Translations under genes and position numbers: made by a program
Shown: positions 51,161 to 62,300 of the stretch, one piece after another
Layout: the number at the start of each line of letters is the position of its first letter
Position numbering within the stretch: the first letter of the stretch is position 1
The notes under the pieces: generated by a model
Told to the model about the DNA's origin: nothing
The model's database searches: none
Seen by the model: only the letters and a program-made list of their open reading frames with translations
Source: Megamerina dolium
Lineage: Eukaryota > Arthropoda > Insecta > Diptera > Megamerinidae
DNA length: 64,000 bases
Direction: 5' to 3'
Assembly: GCA_963854835.1 (NCBI GenBank)
Contig: OY978525.1
Span: 1,011,501 to 1,075,500, forward strand

Positions 51161-54100
51161 ATGTTGAAAATGAACAAAAATGAAGATAGTACTATCAATA
51201 TTATATTGGCTCCTTTTCATGCAGCAAAGCAGGTGTTTTTTAGTAGGAAGCAACCAACACACGTGTCTTTGGTTTATATGCGTAATTATCTAAGGTAAAA
51301 TAACCATTGATTGCTATCTACTTATTTGAAGAAAAATGCGTATAAAATGATCATGAAATTCAGGTTGATTGGATTGTGGCCCTCACACCCGTATTTATAT
51401 AGCCGTGCTTATTACATTTGCAATTTGCTAATAATGACCCTTTTAGCAATTTTCATTGTAACAATAGCATGTGACCTTTATGAAGCCAGTAGCGATATTA
51501 TTTTGTTTGGTGAAGATGTGGTCATTTTAATGGGTGTAAGTTTTAGTATCATATATAATAATTATAAATAATTAATACTCTCGTCTTCTTTTACTCTACT
51601 TAGCTGTGTTTGATTTATTTTAAAATTTGGAATTTTCGTTTTCGTGCCCATGACGTCGATGCAATTATCTCTGAATTTGATTTACTACATAAACATATTA
51701 CAAAACTCGCAGTTGGCATGGATGATTTGTCTAGCAATCAACGCCTATTCTTTTTGGGAGAAGTTTGCTCATTTTCAGGATATATTTGTTTGGGATTTTT
51801 CTTTTTTGCAGCTTTAGCCGTACAACCGCTTGTTTCAAATCAGTCTCTTCCGTTACGTGCAAAATTTCCCTTTGGTCTACATGACTCCCAAAGATTTCCG
51901 CTGCTAATCATTTTCCCTTACATCTTTCAATGTTTTTGCATAATTTTTAATCTTTTTGCCATCATAATATTAGACAACATAGGTTGTCATTGCTTCAGTC
52001 AGACTACTATTAACTTGAGAGCTCTTTGTTCCTATATACGAGCAATTCGAACCGTTGAACCAGATTTAAATGACCACTTTCGAAAGGTTGTAAATTTTCA
52101 TCAAAGAATTATCAGGTACGTTTAAATCATTAAATATTTTCCCATAGAAAAACAATTTAAATACCAACTACTCTAACTTGAGTTCATAATTTATTCATTC
52201 GAATTAAATAGATTATTTAAATATATTGAAGCTTTAATTTTCGTAATAGAACACTCTTCATCTCTTAAGTAGGGCTTTGCGATTAATCGTTTGTTCAAAA
52301 ATTTTGATTATTAAATAATTTTGATCAACCAAAACGTTTTTCTTTTTTATTTTTTAAATATTTTTTGGGAATAACAATATAAAAGACATTCTCATATTCG
52401 TAGTTTTGGAGAGCTACTTTGTATTGTAAAAAATATTATAATTAAATATACTAATCGAATAATTTTATTTTGATTAATGGAATAATTTAAATTTTTTAAT
52501 ATTCAACATCATGATTATTTAAATAATTTCATATTTGATTAATCAAAATTTTGGAACAACCGATTAATTGCACATTCCTAACTTTAAGGCACGAAAAAAG
52601 GAAAATCACTATGATTTTAAATACAGTTGGTTACTTTGCAGTTATAAAAATGTTGAACTTCACAAAAAGGGAAAAATTCACCCATCGAGTTCGCCTCTTT
52701 ACAGTCCTTCTTGAATAACAAGGAAAATCAGTACAAGACCGTTATTTTTGAAAAAAAATCAACACATTTCTACAGAGATCGACGTTTTGATTGTACTACT
52801 ATTACTAACATATTTACTTATAGACTTATTCGCAAAATCAACAAATGCTATTATTGGAATTACATCAGTCAAATGGGTGCCAGTATGTTCATAATATGTC
52901 TAACAGCGTTTGAGGCTCTATTAGCTCAAGATCAACCAGTTATTGCAATGAAATTTCAAATATATATGGTCAGCGGTCTTTTACAGCTATTCTATTGGTG
53001 TTGGATGGGAAATATGACATATTTTAGCGTAAGTTAATGTATAGTACATTAAAACCCATTCAAATGAATGAGGGAGGTCAAGTATCCACATTACATCGCT
53101 TAGTGGCACTTTTTGATTTCATAGAAGGCTCATCATGCTGAAAAGGAAATGAAAAAGTGATTGATTAAATGATGTTGGATTTTATCCATTCATTTGCTTC
53201 AGATTCAACTGACGTTGTTCCTGTGAGAATTTTTATGCGTCTTTATTCCCCTGATCAGACACTCGCCTATGTACATGATGTTCACGCCAGCGGTGACGTT
53301 TCGATTCCAACAAGTACGACAATTTGGGCAAAATTGGTAACTGTATGGAGATCCGTAGATCAGCGCCGCGGCTCTTCAGCGCAGATATCAGTTTCGGCTT
53401 TGGAGTTCAAATATAGCCGCGCATCGGCGAATTCGCTGCAATGTTCGTTGATCCAAATATATATGGTTTGCGGCAAATATACTCAGCTGATACCTTGTGT
53501 AGCTGTGAAAATCAGCTGAGTATGGCGACAGTTGTCGCAAATTTTCTTCTTCTTCCGAGATATTTTCACTGATATTGGTCTGTGTCCATCGTTGCCGCTT
53601 CAGCTTTCTAGAGTGGTACCCTGCCTTGTGTTGGTACTTGCTGTTGAAGATCTTGAGAGGCAAGCCGTTCCGTGCTCTCCCCACAATGAGACGGAGGCCG
53701 GGATAGAGACCGATTTTTATGTCATATTCGGTATTTTTGATTGTACTCAAATCGCCAGCATAATCATTTACCTGCTTACGGCACTTAACCCGCGATGTTG
53801 TTGCAGCTGCTGCCTCCAGGGATTTAGCCACGCAAAATGATATCCTGACGCCGTCCGTCATAATTGAATAGTCGAATTTCTTCGATGCGGTCTCGAGGAG
53901 TTTGAAATGCCATTCAGCATCTTTGCTAGGCTCAAACTTCTTCTAGTCACCCTTAAATAGACCAAGACTACGTAGCGAGACGTGCAGTTGAAACGAGTCG
54001 TATCGTATATAATGCGCTTCGAATTTGTAATATTTTCAAAAATAATGTTTGTTCAAATCCAATTTCAATTGTTTCTTTTTAGTCTACTGAGGTTTCTAAT

Positions 54101-54566
54101 GCTGCTTTTGAAATTCACAAATGGTACGAACAATCGTTACCATTCCAAAACAATCTAATAATACTAATTCTCCGTGCTCAAAAGCCACTGGTTTTCCGTG
54201 CAAATCCATTCTACGCTTTCACGTTTGAAACATTTTCTAATGTAAGTTCATACTACTTAATTGTCAGAATTAATATTTACATGTAGGTAATTGGTACGGG
54301 CAGATACTCAGCTCCTCGTATTCGTATTTTGCTCTGCTAAGGAATATGAATAATTAAATACTCTTCGAAGGCAAAAGCAAGTGATAAAGGTAGGTATTAT
54401 TTCCAAATATATAATGTTTATTATTATTTTGTATTTCTAGATTTTGCTACATTTTGCAACACTGCGTTTATTTGTTGAATGTAGAAAATTTCATATTCTT
54501 GGCGAAAGGTTTACAAGTGATAGTGGGCTCTCGATTCATGTTGAGTGGTTATCTTACAGTCAGTAA
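51161..54566 (+). CDS. Odorant receptor (insect 7tm_6 family)
   Basis: Exons 51161-51294, 51364-51535, 51604-52115, 52824-53028, 54083-54241 and (tentative) 54441-54566 join in consistent phase to about 435 aa. Insect odorant receptors are ligand-gated channel subunits that work with Orco in olfactory neuron dendrites. Family features: N-terminal YMRNYLRLIGLWPSHP before the first helix, several hydrophobic helices, the inner segment QMGASMFIICLTAFEALLA, LFYWCWMGNMTYFS, then WYEQSLPFQNNLIILILRAQKPL and FYAFTFETFSN near the C-terminus. The last exon is uncertain: the usual short end (SYSYFTLLR-like) is only vaguely present in ILLHFATLRL, and another frame is open over the same bases. The third intron holds a MITE and the fourth is almost filled by a Fanzor relic. 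I cannot name the orthologue. Confidence 0.85.
52270..52580. mobile_element. hAT-type MITE, copy 2, in an odorant-receptor intron
   Basis: Ends TAGGGCTTTGCGATTAATCG and, inverted, TAGGAATGTGCAATTAATCG, each followed by TTGTTC, with an AT-rich interior. Same family as 3325-3647. The flanking octamers CTCTTAAG and ACTTTAAG share only their last five bases, consistent with a decayed 8-bp hAT duplication. It lies in the intron between the exons ending 52115 and starting 52824. Confidence 0.75.
53205..54035 (-). pseudogene. Fanzor (eukaryotic TnpB-like, OMEGA nuclease) relic, antisense in an odorant-receptor intron
   Basis: One minus-strand frame runs about 275 codons, from near 54035 to a stop at 53205, interrupted by a TAG at 53943-53945 and two TGA codons (53388-53390 and about 53378). 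In order it shows IRYDSFQLHVSLRSLGLF-like sequence, MTDGVRISFCV (53861 down; the TDG..S.SF motif before RuvC-I), KIGLYPGLRLIVG (RuvC-I-like; the expected Asp of G(L/I)DPG is Tyr at 53703-53705), KYQHKAGYHSRK, a linker, and then FCPNCRTCWNRNVTAGVNI (about 53333 down; zinc-finger Cys plus RuvC-III NRDVNAxxNI, with Asp replaced by Asn at 53298-53300). TnpB-like nucleases are guided by an adjacent RNA. Here two probable catalytic acids and the open frame are lost. The N-terminal region is missing. No transposon ends are recognised. Assignment rests on recalled motifs. Confidence 0.75.
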
Positions 54567-54742
54567 CATTGACCTGTATAATTTCTTCAAGCATTCCATT
54601 ACGTTAGTCACGATATTCTTCTCCACCCAGTTCTACGATACCCTTATGTACAATGCTTGAAATCTATTTATATTATTTATATACGTACATATTTAAGTAC
54701 ATTATTACATGTATACGAAAATTTGTACACTTTTTAAAATAA

Positions 54743-56522
54743 TTATTTGTTTATTATACTCTGCGAACTACCACGCTTTGTTTTACGCCATAAATCCCAC
54801 TCCATTGGATGCATTTTCTTTTTGTGTGAATGCATATTTGCGTTTGAATTGAACGTCCGCACACAGAACGGACATTTGTACAACGTTTCGCCAGTGTGTT
54901 GTGCCATGTGCTCCTGTGAAATACAAATAATTTAATACTTTCAATATCATGTTAGCAACATATGTACAATTAAATTTCCATACCTTCAATGTAATTGCAC
55001 TTTTGAATGTTTTTTGACATTCACCACAAGAATGTACTTCCTTTGAATGGGCATAGCTTATATGACTTTTGAGAGATCGGCCATTTTTTGTCGTTTTCCC
55101 GCATGTATCACAAGTGAACGTTTTGCCTTCATCAGCGTGACGACGCATGTGTCGTTTCAAATTATCTTCATCTTTAAGCCATTGATCACAATCGGGCCGA
55201 GGACACTTAACTCTAGGACCACTATCCTCAAAATGTAGACGTACATGTTTCTTAAAAACCTTATCGTCACGTATCTCCTTTGCACATACATGACACACAT
55301 TGGTTGCTTTAATGTGTTGCATATGAATATGTATTTGAAGAAGATACTGGCTTGCAAATCTTAAAATAATTACAGTGAATTAGAAATAGCTTAATTTAAT
55401 AGAATTTTATTTTTTTAATACATACGCCTTAGGCTGTGTGCATTTTTCGCAAATAAAACTACGTTCATTCAGTGGTATATGTGATGGCTTATGTAGTGTA
55501 AGTAGGTGAAGTCGTGAAAATTTCTTGGGACATTGATCACATTGATACTTCAGTTCATCTTCTTGTGCATGAGATGCTAACATATGTGAGCGTAAATTAT
55601 AGCCATCGGAGAAAACTTTTGAGCATTCGACACACCTTGGCAAATGTGAAAAAGAGAAAAGTAGTCGAAATGACAAATGCACACTAAAAAACAGCTTACT
55701 TGTAGTATTCCGGATCTTTGTGTTTGTAAGCATGCTGCACTAGAAACACGCGTTTATTTAATTTACGGCCGCAGCACATTACATATGGTCTAACGCCGTC
55801 ATGGCCAGTTCTGAAATGGGTTCTCATATCATCAAAGTCCTCACCAACGAATGTACATAAATCGCAACCCATTTTGATATATTTCTTAATGAGGTCATCA
55901 TCCAATGGAGACTTCTTTCCCGCACTAGAATTTGTGCGTCCTTTACGATTTGTTTTTTTCTTTTGAAGCTTTTTAATACTCCGAACATCCTTTGTTTTAT
56001 TTTCTCCTAGAGATCCTGCATGCAAATTATTTACTATTTAGCAGTTTTAGTAAAGTTCTTACTTACTTGTATCTAAACAATTCTGCTCTTGGTTTATACA
56101 TTCATTTTCGTCTTTTTCAGATTTTAAGATTACTTCTGGCTCATAAAGAGGATTACTTAATTCAGGCTCATGCCACATTTCATCTTTAATTTCTAATTCA
56201 TCGCTATTGTTGTCATCATATTCAGCTTGCGAATCTAAAGTTTTACCAAGATTTAGATGCGCTTGTTTCGCACATATGTAAAATTTGTGAAATTCATCAA
56301 TTTTAAACCAACACAGTCGGCAAATAACAGTTGACATGGAATCCTTTGGAAGTGGCTAAAAAGAAATATATGCTTTTAGAGAAAACATTGTTGCAGTTTA
56401 AGTAAACAGACTTTAAACCATAAATGAGTTTCAATGATTTGGGAAATGTTAAGCTGCTCTCCGTTTGCATCAAATATATTAAGTGGACACTCAGCCTCGT
56501 GAAGACAAACACGGCAAATCAT
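54743..56522 (-). CDS. ZAD-type C2H2 zinc-finger protein
   Basis: Exons (minus) 56412-56522, 56067-56355, 55700-56015, 55426-55635, 54984-55359 and 54743-54913, consistent in phase, encode 490 aa. The N-terminal ZAD starts [10 protein letters not shown] and continues across the first intron to [19 protein letters not shown], giving the two CxxC pairs of this dimerisation domain. An acidic linker and a basic stretch ([13 protein letters not shown]) follow, then about eight C2H2 fingers from [18 protein letters not shown] to [25 protein letters not shown] zinc-finger proteins are an insect-expanded family of DNA-binding, often chromatin-associated regulators. The first donor (AAA/GTCTGT) is weak. 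I cannot assign a specific orthologue. Its 3' end is less than 200 bp from the tail-to-tail odorant-receptor gene. Confidence 0.9.
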
Positions 56523-56975
56523 TTTCTAATAATTTCAAAGTACTATAATAAAAATATATAGAATAATAAAACTAATTGTACTGTATTCCGATATAAACTG
56601 TAAATAACCCAGTGTTGCTTCGCTAAAAGTAACTACGAGTACCGAATACTTTTCATACTCGATGCTTTGATGCAAGTAGATAATCGAATGCAATATTTAC
56701 TCGCTGCTTACTTTATGGTGATATTACACAGGCAGAACACAGTCACAGCGATAAATGCGTCCTTTTTCCTTTAGTTTCTTGAAATATCAGACAAGTTTTG
56801 CAGTACTAATATAGAAAATAAATAAATAAAAGCATATGGATAACAGTGAGGGCAGAGTGGTCATATTCGTCATTTCTTTTTATCAAAATTGTACACAACA
56901 ATTCTTGAGGTAAAAATGAATCGTCAGTGGTTTTTTAACACGCTTTTAATAGCTTCACTTGTATGTATAATACTT
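56523..56975. other. Upstream region of the zinc-finger gene
   Basis: No gene is seen; the promoter of the zinc-finger gene is expected here. Confidence 0.4.
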
Positions 56976-56978
56976 TTA

Positions 56979-57234
56979 GGGCCAGTTTTTCAGTTCAAGT
57001 TTAAACTAAGTTTACGTAACCGGAGTTTACATTTAAGCTTATTTTAAACCACAACAAGAAAAGATGTACTGAAGTGCAAGAACAGACAGCTGAATAACTG
57101 TTAGGTCAATCTTAGTTTAACCCAGCTAGATGGGGCATTTAAACTTATTTCAAACTGTGTTGAAATTTGACTGAAAAACTGCAAATCGAGTTTAAACGAC
57201 AAATAGAATTAAACTCGCACTGAAGAACTGGCCC
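56979..57234. mobile_element. PIF/Harbinger-type MITE
   Basis: The left end GGGCCAGTTTTTCAGT and right end (minus strand) GGGCCAGTTCTTCAGT are inverted repeats extending with mismatches to about 27 bases (to GTTTAA). TTA flanks both sides (56976-56978 and 57235-57237), the 3-bp TWA duplication expected of Harbinger insertions. Internal AGTTTAAAC-type words repeat. Non-coding, 256 bp. Confidence 0.8.
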
Positions 57235-57237
57235 TTA

Positions 57238-59314
57238 GTTTGTCAGAGTACAGAGTACAGCTACAGAGTTGAAATATCTATCAAATGAAAGATCTTGAAA
57301 AGTACATTGGATGAAAATTATCTAATTAAAAGTCCGTCTATTCGTTCCAGGAATATTTGCGTGGGAAGATTTTAAAATGTTCATATTGATCGTAGTATAG
57401 CGCATGCAAAGTGTAAAAATATTGCTCAAGCTGGAAGATGGAGAGATAAAGATATACGAAAATTCAAATATACATACTTATACGTATATATGTAATTCTT
57501 TTGCTTTGGTATGTTTTCCTGTTTTCTTCTACAGAGACAAATATATTCTATATTATATTTTATTCTTTCCTTCCTCTTTTATGGTTTTTGGATGTGAAAC
57601 ATCTAACACACAGCTATATTGTTGTACATACAAGTATATATGTAAGTAAGTCCAAGTTCGCAAGTGCTTCAAGAGTAAATCTCAGTGTCCTGCTTTCCCA
57701 TGTCCACATGCATGGTGTTAGAGGACAGCGGGAAGGCTACTTAACCGTCTGCAATATATTAGCAAGAACCTTCGACCGTACTCGTCAATTTTACGTTTTT
57801 AAGTTTATCATAAATAAAAATATTTAGGCAGAAATTAAATATGAATCATTTGGTTATTGAATATTACAAATAAAAAAAATATATAATTAAATATTATATT
57901 GAATAAATAAATGTAAATTCCAATAAAAATTAAATTAATCAATTTGTATTTTAAATCACAGCACTTTTCTTTTATTAAATTGATATTATTTATTTAAAAT
58001 TTGTATTTACAATCTTAATTCCTAACGAATTATATGAAAGGAAAAAAAGTAATTAAATTTAATTTATTTACAATCTTCAGTTTTGTTGCAAACTAATTTT
58101 AATTCGAAATACTGTAATATTTTATTTGAAATAAAATATCAAAAATGGAATGCTAGAACAACTGCAATTATTTTCATTATCGCTTATTACTAAGCTTATT
58201 TAGATTTAGATGCAAATCGCTGCTAAGTTAGTTTCTAATTTAATTTGTTTGTGCTTAAAAGAGAATTTCATTTGTCATTCTCCCTCGCTGTTCAATTCAT
58301 ATTACGTACGTACATTTATTAATTAATTAATAGCTTAAACTATGTTCTCTCTTTATGTAAGATGGCAACACTTACAAATTATGGATAAACTCAGACAATT
58401 CAAAAGTATTTTGTTGCCTTTTCATAGGAGCATAATCGTATAATTTCAAGTTAATTTTACATGCTAGGTGTGCTAACTTGCAATTATGGAGTTGTGAAAT
58501 AATTTTACATTCATCGTATACAAACAAAAGCAATTACAATTATTACTGATCTAGTTTATTGAATATTGCTTGCACACACACACAACAATCCAACCAACCG
58601 GCGTTTATTTCCGTCCAAATTTCGTCAATGTATTTTACAAATGGAAATACATACTTGGAATTAACCTTCGCTCGCACCACTTATAATTTGCATACACGCA
58701 CTTTTCGTTAAATTAAATAATATAGAAAGACAATAATTGGAACATTTTACATTTCGAATTTTTTGTGACGTAACAAACTCAGTGGTAAAAGTGAAGGTTT
58801 CAAAACAAATCATAAAAAAATTTATGTAAAAATTGTCGGTATCTAAAACAAAAAATCTTCCATTTAGTGGCATTAAATGGTATATTCTGAATTTCACTAT
58901 CGATTGAAATCAATTTTACCACGTATTGTAGGACGAAATAAATAATTTTTATCATAAACTCTTATCTACATCATTTCAACAATTGAAAAGGGAATGTTTT
59001 GCGAATTGTCAAATCAATTTCGATCGACAATTAATTTCGCTGCATATGCATATTTGTATAATTTGATTTACTTTTTGTGCAAAATAAATTTAGACGGAAG
59101 CAAGCAAGTCACGAGTTTTGGTGTACAAAATTTTAGTTGTTTTACATTGTCAAACCCAAATGGATCACGGAACGGAACACTAAAGTTATACAAGAAATAA
59201 TAGTGATGATGCATGCCATCAATCGACTTTAATATAATTTACGTTTAACTACTATGTATTCTATTTACAACTATGTATATACGTTTTCCATATAATCTAC
59301 GTGCATGTATGTTT
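57238..59314. other. AT-rich DNA between zinc-finger gene and Sik3 3' end
   Basis: Very AT-rich, with open frames at 57404-57827, 58661-58897 and 58994-59200 that have no recognisable content. The right part probably contains the Sik3 3' UTR. Confidence 0.45.
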
Positions 59315-62300
59315 TTATCCAGCTACCTGCTGTAGCGTTAGAGTGCTTATCAATTGTTGACATAATTTCCCATATTCGAATTGATCACCCGAAATACGCC
59401 GTAACTTGATGCCCTTGGCGGCACTTAGATTATCACGAGTACGACCTTCAAACACTTGCAACTCGATTTGTATGCCGCCTGCGTATTCTAAATTAAGATT
59501 TGTTGCAACTCCCATATCAATGCTCGACGACGAATCGATTGACGGCAAGGGATTAGAAGCTTTTCTGCTATTAGAATCTGTATACGCTCCATTTGATCCC
59601 ATTCCACATGAAGCCCTATGCAAAACGAACCCCTTTGGCGGCATTGCCATGTAAATGGTTTGCTTCACCATTTCTAGAATATGTGCGGGATCCAAATTCG
59701 CACATTCATACGACAATGGTACCTCGTAACACATTTCTTCAGACATACGTCGCGAATCACAAATTGAATCAGGTGTCAAATGTCCCTCAGTTTGATCACC
59801 GATCTCAGAGTGCGAATCTGATTTAAATCCAGAGCTCGCCGACGGTTCTTGACATGGTGACAAGTTATTGGAATCGTTACTAAGCGAATCATCAGAGAAG
59901 CCCAATGATTTATCACTGCCACGGCGATTAGAATTGGACGTAGCGCATGCTTTTCTATTCGTTGATGCTTCATTTTCACATTTAGAGGAATTTACACTCT
60001 CACTTTCGAGACTCGCCTTCCGCCCGATACCACGTGTTATAGATGGCATATCGTTAGATGGTTCTGTGATGATGAGACCCTGCAATCAAAAGGATAATTT
60101 ATTGGAGAGAAAATTAAATAAATAGTATATCATATTACTTGTAATGACATTAATTGCGCATTTGGTTCCAGCGAATCGCACTCACTGTCATAGCTATTTT
60201 CAGACGAAAGAGCAACGAGCGTTATTTCGCTGCCCTGAACATCTGTTAGGCTAATCTGCGGATGTGACGGTTGACAAGGTGAAGTCAGTTGGTCATTGTT
60301 GATTCCGCCAGAACAACCAGAATATGGAGTACCGGTTGTGATCGTATGGCCCATCTGGCCATTTGCATTCTCTTCTTGTATTATACAAAGATTTGGGGAA
60401 GCGGGTGGTGTCGGAACCACACGTAACGGCTGAGAGGGTGATAAGTTCAAAGGTCTTACGTCGCAGTAAGATGGAATGAAATAGTTTTGCTGTGGATACG
60501 TTGTTGTTGTTGGAATTTGATTGGCCTGTGACATATCGATTGCATGAAAATCCGATGTGCAAACATCCATAGACAGGTCCAAGGGCTGACTAACAGCGCC
60601 AGCGGTAGCACATGGCGGCGCCGATACAATTTCACTAGCAGCTGAAGTACCTCTTGTTATGGATCCGCCTCCACCGCTGGTCGTTAAAATCGAAATTCCT
60701 TTTGTAATTTGATGTAGCGGGGAAGAACCACCACCAGCTGACTGACTGAAATTACAGGTGCCCGAAGCATACGTACTTGGTGATGAGGAACGGCTAATAC
60801 TGCAAAACTTTGGCAATTGACCAGCATTGCTTGAAGGCAATGAGCTGCTCGTCCCCCCGCTGTTTATATGCTGCAGCTGTGGCGGTGCAAGTATTCCAAA
60901 ATTTGGATGGTAAGCTGTCTGCCCCAGAATGTACTTGGAATGTACACCCATACTACTTTCCAATAGTGGCGGCCAGAGTGGGCCACTTGTAGTGCCCAAA
61001 ACTTCCGAGTTAGTGGGTAGTGACAATGGAGACATACTATAGCTATGTGATTGTGGATGCATGTGCGCCATATCCAAAGCACAACCACTGCTTGTAGTAC
61101 TGGTGCTGGAATGTGCGGTCAACTTTAAGTATGGCGCTAAATCTATTGGCACTATGCCTGTGCAGAGAATTTTATTAGCCACTTCGACGCTAATGTTCTT
61201 TTCTTTCACCAGACGATCTAGTACAGGAATCAAATTTTTGATAGCTTCATGAGGTATTTCAATATCTTGACCACGACGAAGATATATGAGCGATGAGGGT
61301 TTACCATGTATTGGTGAACCTACGCAAGTAGAGAGAAGCAAATTATAGTTTTTTTTCGGCCCACAAACAATATTAACTTACCAGGCAAACTAATCGAGTT
61401 TTCTAAAAGTGGCGGACTTGGTGCAACCAAAAAATTACGTTGAGCTATGCCCTTTTGGAGGTTTTGGCATTCTTGTAGTGGTCCTTGGAAATGTGTCTTT
61501 GATCCCTCCGAAGCTCGACGCACCGGGCTATAACGACCTGCAAATAAAATCATCATTAAACGAGACCAAAAAAATATTTATGTACATCTCGATGTAAAGC
61601 CTCGCCTTTGTTTTTTGTTATTCTTTTCTAAACTCTTTTTAATTAATAATAACAACAAATTATGATATAAAGAAATTAGAAGTTAAATAAGCATTAATAG
61701 AAAGGCAAAAAGAACATCTTACTTACCAACTTCTTGTACTGTGGGAAGTTTACATGCTCTTCCAAAGAGACGCCTAGAGCTAGCAACGTTAGACGAAGCA
61801 ATGGACATCGATGACGTCGCGAGTGGCGTCTGGGCGTTTTGCAAGAGATTGGAAGAACAATTTATAATGGAGCTACTAGCACCAAAGGCACCAGAAGGTG
61901 GAGATTGACTTAGAGTGGTATTGTTTGTGTTTGTTTGCATTTTCAATGCAGGCGGAAAATAATCACGATTCATACGCAGTTCCACTTCACGTATGAGTTC
62001 AGGACTAAATACTATAGATCATTTATGTGATTCGAGTTTCATAGTTTCATATCATTTTTGTGGTGGTATTCGATATGGACCATCATCACATTTGCATTAG
62101 TACGCAATACACACAATTTGAAGCACATCCAATCAAGCAAACCAAAAAATACATCAAATAAAATAAAAATAAACAAAAACAAAATTACAAAAGAAATCAT
62201 TACGCAAATAGAACAAAATATAAGTACATGAATCGATATGAACTGAGAAATGGTATGAAATTAAAATTGAATTCTACATACAAAAAAAAAACTCGTCTCT

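Noticed and set aside
53169..53840. Plus-strand coding exons inside the odorant-receptor intron
   Set aside because: The open plus-strand frames mirror the Fanzor-like minus-strand frame, which has the recognisable motifs.
61997..62010. Sik3 splice acceptor at 62005
   Set aside because: It follows a plausible AG but would put the next exon out of frame; the acceptor just upstream, giving VFSPELIREVELRM, fits the phase of the preceding exon.
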